This document shows, one piece after another, positions 6,758-8,090 of a DNA stretch of 8,090 bases. The notes under the pieces are model-generated. The model searched no databases and was not told the DNA's origin. It saw nothing but the letters and a program-made list of their open reading frames with translations. Numbering within the stretch: the first letter of the stretch is position 1; each line of letters begins with the position of its first letter. Made by a program: the position numbers and the translations under genes. Origin of the DNA: Gammaproteobacteria bacterium (GTDB lineage: Bacteria > Pseudomonadota > Gammaproteobacteria > Thiomicrospirales > Thiomicrospiraceae); contig JAADDM010000055.1 of the NCBI GenBank assembly GCA_013153955.1, positions 1 through 8,090 of the forward strand. The letters run 5' to 3'.

Positions 6758-7252
6758 TTATAAATATTTATTTAACCAGAATTTTTCCAGTGAGTTTTCA
6801 AGCTCCGTTAACGCCTGGTGATAGACCGACTGTTTAAAGCTGACCACCTCTTGCACTGGTCGCCAGTAATCAACCCAATCCCACGACTCAAACTCTGGTG
6901 TGTCATGTAGATTGAGATTGATTCTATCCATATCCCCTTCCAAGCCCAGCATAAACCAAATCTGCTTTTGGCCAATGCACAACGGTTGACTGTAGTGACG
7001 AATCAAGTGCTTTGGGAGGTCATAACTGATCCAGTCTTCTGTTCGACCCAGAATGCGAACATCCGCAGGATCAAGACCCACTTCCTCTTTTAACTCTCTA
7101 AAAACTGCTTGTTGCGGCGTCTCATTTTCGCGTATTCCACCCTGTGGAAACTGCCACGCTTCTTGCTGAATCCGCTTGCCCCAAAACAGTTTTCCCTCTT
7201 TATTAACGATAATAATACCGACGTTTGGCCTGTAGCCATCTGAATCGATCAT
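6758..7252 (-). CDS. rppH: RNA 5'-pyrophosphohydrolase (Nudix family)
   Basis: RppH removes pyrophosphate from the 5' triphosphate end of mRNAs in the cytoplasm, which opens them to RNase E decay. The 164-aa protein begins MIDSDGYRPNVGIIIVN, typical of RppH (N-terminal GYRPNVG). The Nudix box GX5EX7REUXEEXGU is complete at residues 38-60, from G38 through E44 and R52-E53 to E56-E57 and G59. Upstream of it is the family segment AWQFPQGG, and later WFMLGLEG and an EFESWDWVDYW-type stretch. The length is normal (E. coli 176 aa; many others near 160). The ATG at 7252 has a modest AAGG 5 bases upstream. It is divergent from the HAD phosphatase and ends in its own terminator. The ptsP gene that often follows rppH in gammaproteobacteria is absent here; the PDH operon lies downstream instead. 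Confidence 0.94.
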   Translation of the reverse strand: MIDSDGYRPNVGIIIVNKEGKLFWGKRIQQEAWQFPQGGIRENETPQQAVFRELKEEVGLDPADVRILGRTEDWISYDLPKHLIRHYSQPLCIGQKQIWFMLGLEGDMDRINLNLHDTPEFESWDWVDYWRPVQEVVSFKQSVYHQALTELENSLEKFWLNKYL

Positions 7253-7288
7253 GGAAACCTTAATGCTTTAAATTTAAATTATGCGTCA

Positions 7289-7317
7289 ATAGTGCCTAAA
7301 CTTTGCCTATTTATCAA
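7289..7317 (-). promoter_or_regulatory. Candidate rppH promoter
   Basis: On the minus strand TTGATA (7317-7312, 5 of 6) is followed by 17 bases and CACTAT (7294-7289), which keeps the key second A and last T of the -10 box. It would give a leader of about 30 bases before the ATG at 7252. Confidence 0.3.
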
Positions 7318-7376
7318 TCCAAAACCGCGCTCTTTTGCATAAAACCCCCAACTAGCGGCTTTTTTATAAAACATTC

Positions 7377-7408
7377 TTGTTGATTACCGCCCTTTGGTTT
7401 AGCATGAT
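7377..7408 (+). promoter_or_regulatory. Candidate promoter of the HAD phosphatase gene
   Basis: Two overlapping pairings with 17-base spacers exist: TTGATT (7380-7385) with CATGAT (7403-7408), and TTGTTG (7377-7382) with TAGCAT (7400-7405). Either places the start near 7415 and leaves room for the SD at 7424-7427. This would also exclude the upstream in-frame TTG at 7377 as a start. All boxes are only partial matches. Confidence 0.3.
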
Positions 7409-7436
7409 GCAAAAAATTGAAAAAGGAATTACGCAC

Positions 7437-8090
7437 ATGGCGCTTGCAATCTTTGACCTAGACAACACCTTAATTGGCAACGACAGTGACTTTTTATGGG
7501 GTGAGTTTTTGGTGCAGAACAACTATGTCAACGCCGATGAATTTGCCGCTCAAAACGCGCAGTTCTATGAGGACTATAAAGCAGGCACTTTAGATATTAT
7601 CGCTTACCAGAGATTTGCCCTTAAACCTCTAAGTGAGCAGAGCATGGAAACCCTTGAGCGATGGCATAAGCAATTTATGGAGACCTTTATTGAGCCGATT
7701 GTGCTGAAAAAAGCGCAGGCAGCAGTAGATCGCCACAAAGCACAAGGGGATCGTGTGATGATTATTACGGCGACCAATACCTTCATCACCCGCCCTATTG
7801 GGCTTCGTTACGGCATCACTGAACTACTGGGAACAGAAGGTGAGATTGTTAACAACCGCTATACTGGCGAAGTGGAAGGTATTCCAACCTTTCAAGCGGG
7901 TAAAGTGACTCGGTTAAATGAGTGGCTCGCGCAAGAGAACGAAACCTTAGAGGGCAGCTACTTCTACTCCGACTCTCATAACGACCTACCTTTATTGGAG
8001 ATTGTTGACCAGCCGATTATTGTTGATGGCGATGATACCTTGCTTGCCCTTGCCAAGAAACGTAACTGGCCAAGCATTAGCTTTAGGTAA
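7437..8090 (+). CDS. HAD-IB family phosphatase (SerB-like; possibly histidinol-phosphate phosphatase)
   Basis: This is a soluble 217-aa phosphomonoesterase of the HAD superfamily, subfamily IB, whose members use a phospho-aspartate intermediate and Mg2+. All four motifs are present: I, DLDNT with nucleophile D7 and D9; II, T111 in MIITATN; III, K156 in QAGK; IV, SDSHNDLPLL with D179 and D183. An alpha-helical cap lies between motifs I and II (about 15-90). The ATG at 7437 follows AAAGGAA by about 9 bases and puts the motif I Asp at residue 7, as usual. The frame is open from a TTG at 7377, but that start has no support. The stop TAA is the last codon of the window. In Pseudomonas a related HAD protein sits beside rppH and, as I recall, was assigned as histidinol-phosphate phosphatase. 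The exact substrate here is inferred, not shown; a phosphoserine-phosphatase-like role is the alternative. Confidence 0.88.
   Translation: MALAIFDLDNTLIGNDSDFLWGEFLVQNNYVNADEFAAQNAQFYEDYKAGTLDIIAYQRFALKPLSEQSMETLERWHKQFMETFIEPIVLKKAQAAVDRHKAQGDRVMIITATNTFITRPIGLRYGITELLGTEGEIVNNRYTGEVEGIPTFQAGKVTRLNEWLAQENETLEGSYFYSDSHNDLPLLEIVDQPIIVDGDDTLLALAKKRNWPSISFR

Noticed and set aside
7325..7365. CCGC...GCGG followed by a T-run, a possible plus-strand terminator or attenuator before the HAD gene
   Set aside because: The stem is only 4-5 pairs with a loop of more than 25 bases, too weak to call.
7377..7436. Upstream TTG start giving a 20-residue N-terminal extension of the HAD phosphatase
   Set aside because: It has no SD, overlaps the likely promoter, and would move the motif I aspartate away from its usual place near the N-terminus.

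Overview
The window looks like ordinary chromosomal DNA from a gammaproteobacterium of moderate G+C. The protein sequences resemble those of marine sulfur oxidisers of the Thiomicrospira/Hydrogenovibrio/Thiomicrorhabdus type. That placement is an impression from protein style and gene order, not a search result. No mobile element, CRISPR array, tRNA or rRNA is visible.

Layout, left to right. Positions 1-89 hold the first 29 codons of a minus-strand gene that runs off the left edge, possibly a spermidine-synthase-like protein. Positions 90-379 are non-coding: a promoter-like site for that gene, a strong minus-strand terminator (185-218) and two further inverted repeats in the 3' untranslated region of the next operon. 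Positions 380-6250 are the pyruvate dehydrogenase complex operon, transcribed right to left as aceE (E1), aceF (E2), lpdA (E3). AceE decarboxylates pyruvate on thiamine diphosphate. AceF carries the acetyl group on its lipoyl arm to CoA. LpdA reoxidises the dihydrolipoyl group and makes NADH. Here E3 carries its own N-terminal lipoyl domain, and E2 has only one.

Positions 6251-6757 are a 507-base non-coding stretch upstream of aceE. It contains weak promoter candidates, small hairpins, a near-perfect terminator for rppH (6648-6686) and a G+C-rich palindromic patch directly after the rppH stop. Positions 6758-7252 encode RppH, the Nudix RNA 5'-pyrophosphohydrolase, on the minus strand. Positions 7253-7436 separate it from a divergent plus-strand HAD-IB phosphatase (7437-8090), which ends exactly at the window edge.

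No clear undescribed system is present. The points most worth a second look are a perfect intrinsic-terminator hairpin inside the PDH operon between aceE and aceF, the structured lpdA 3' untranslated region, the G+C-rich palindrome after rppH, and a promoter so close to the left-edge start codon that the message could be leaderless.
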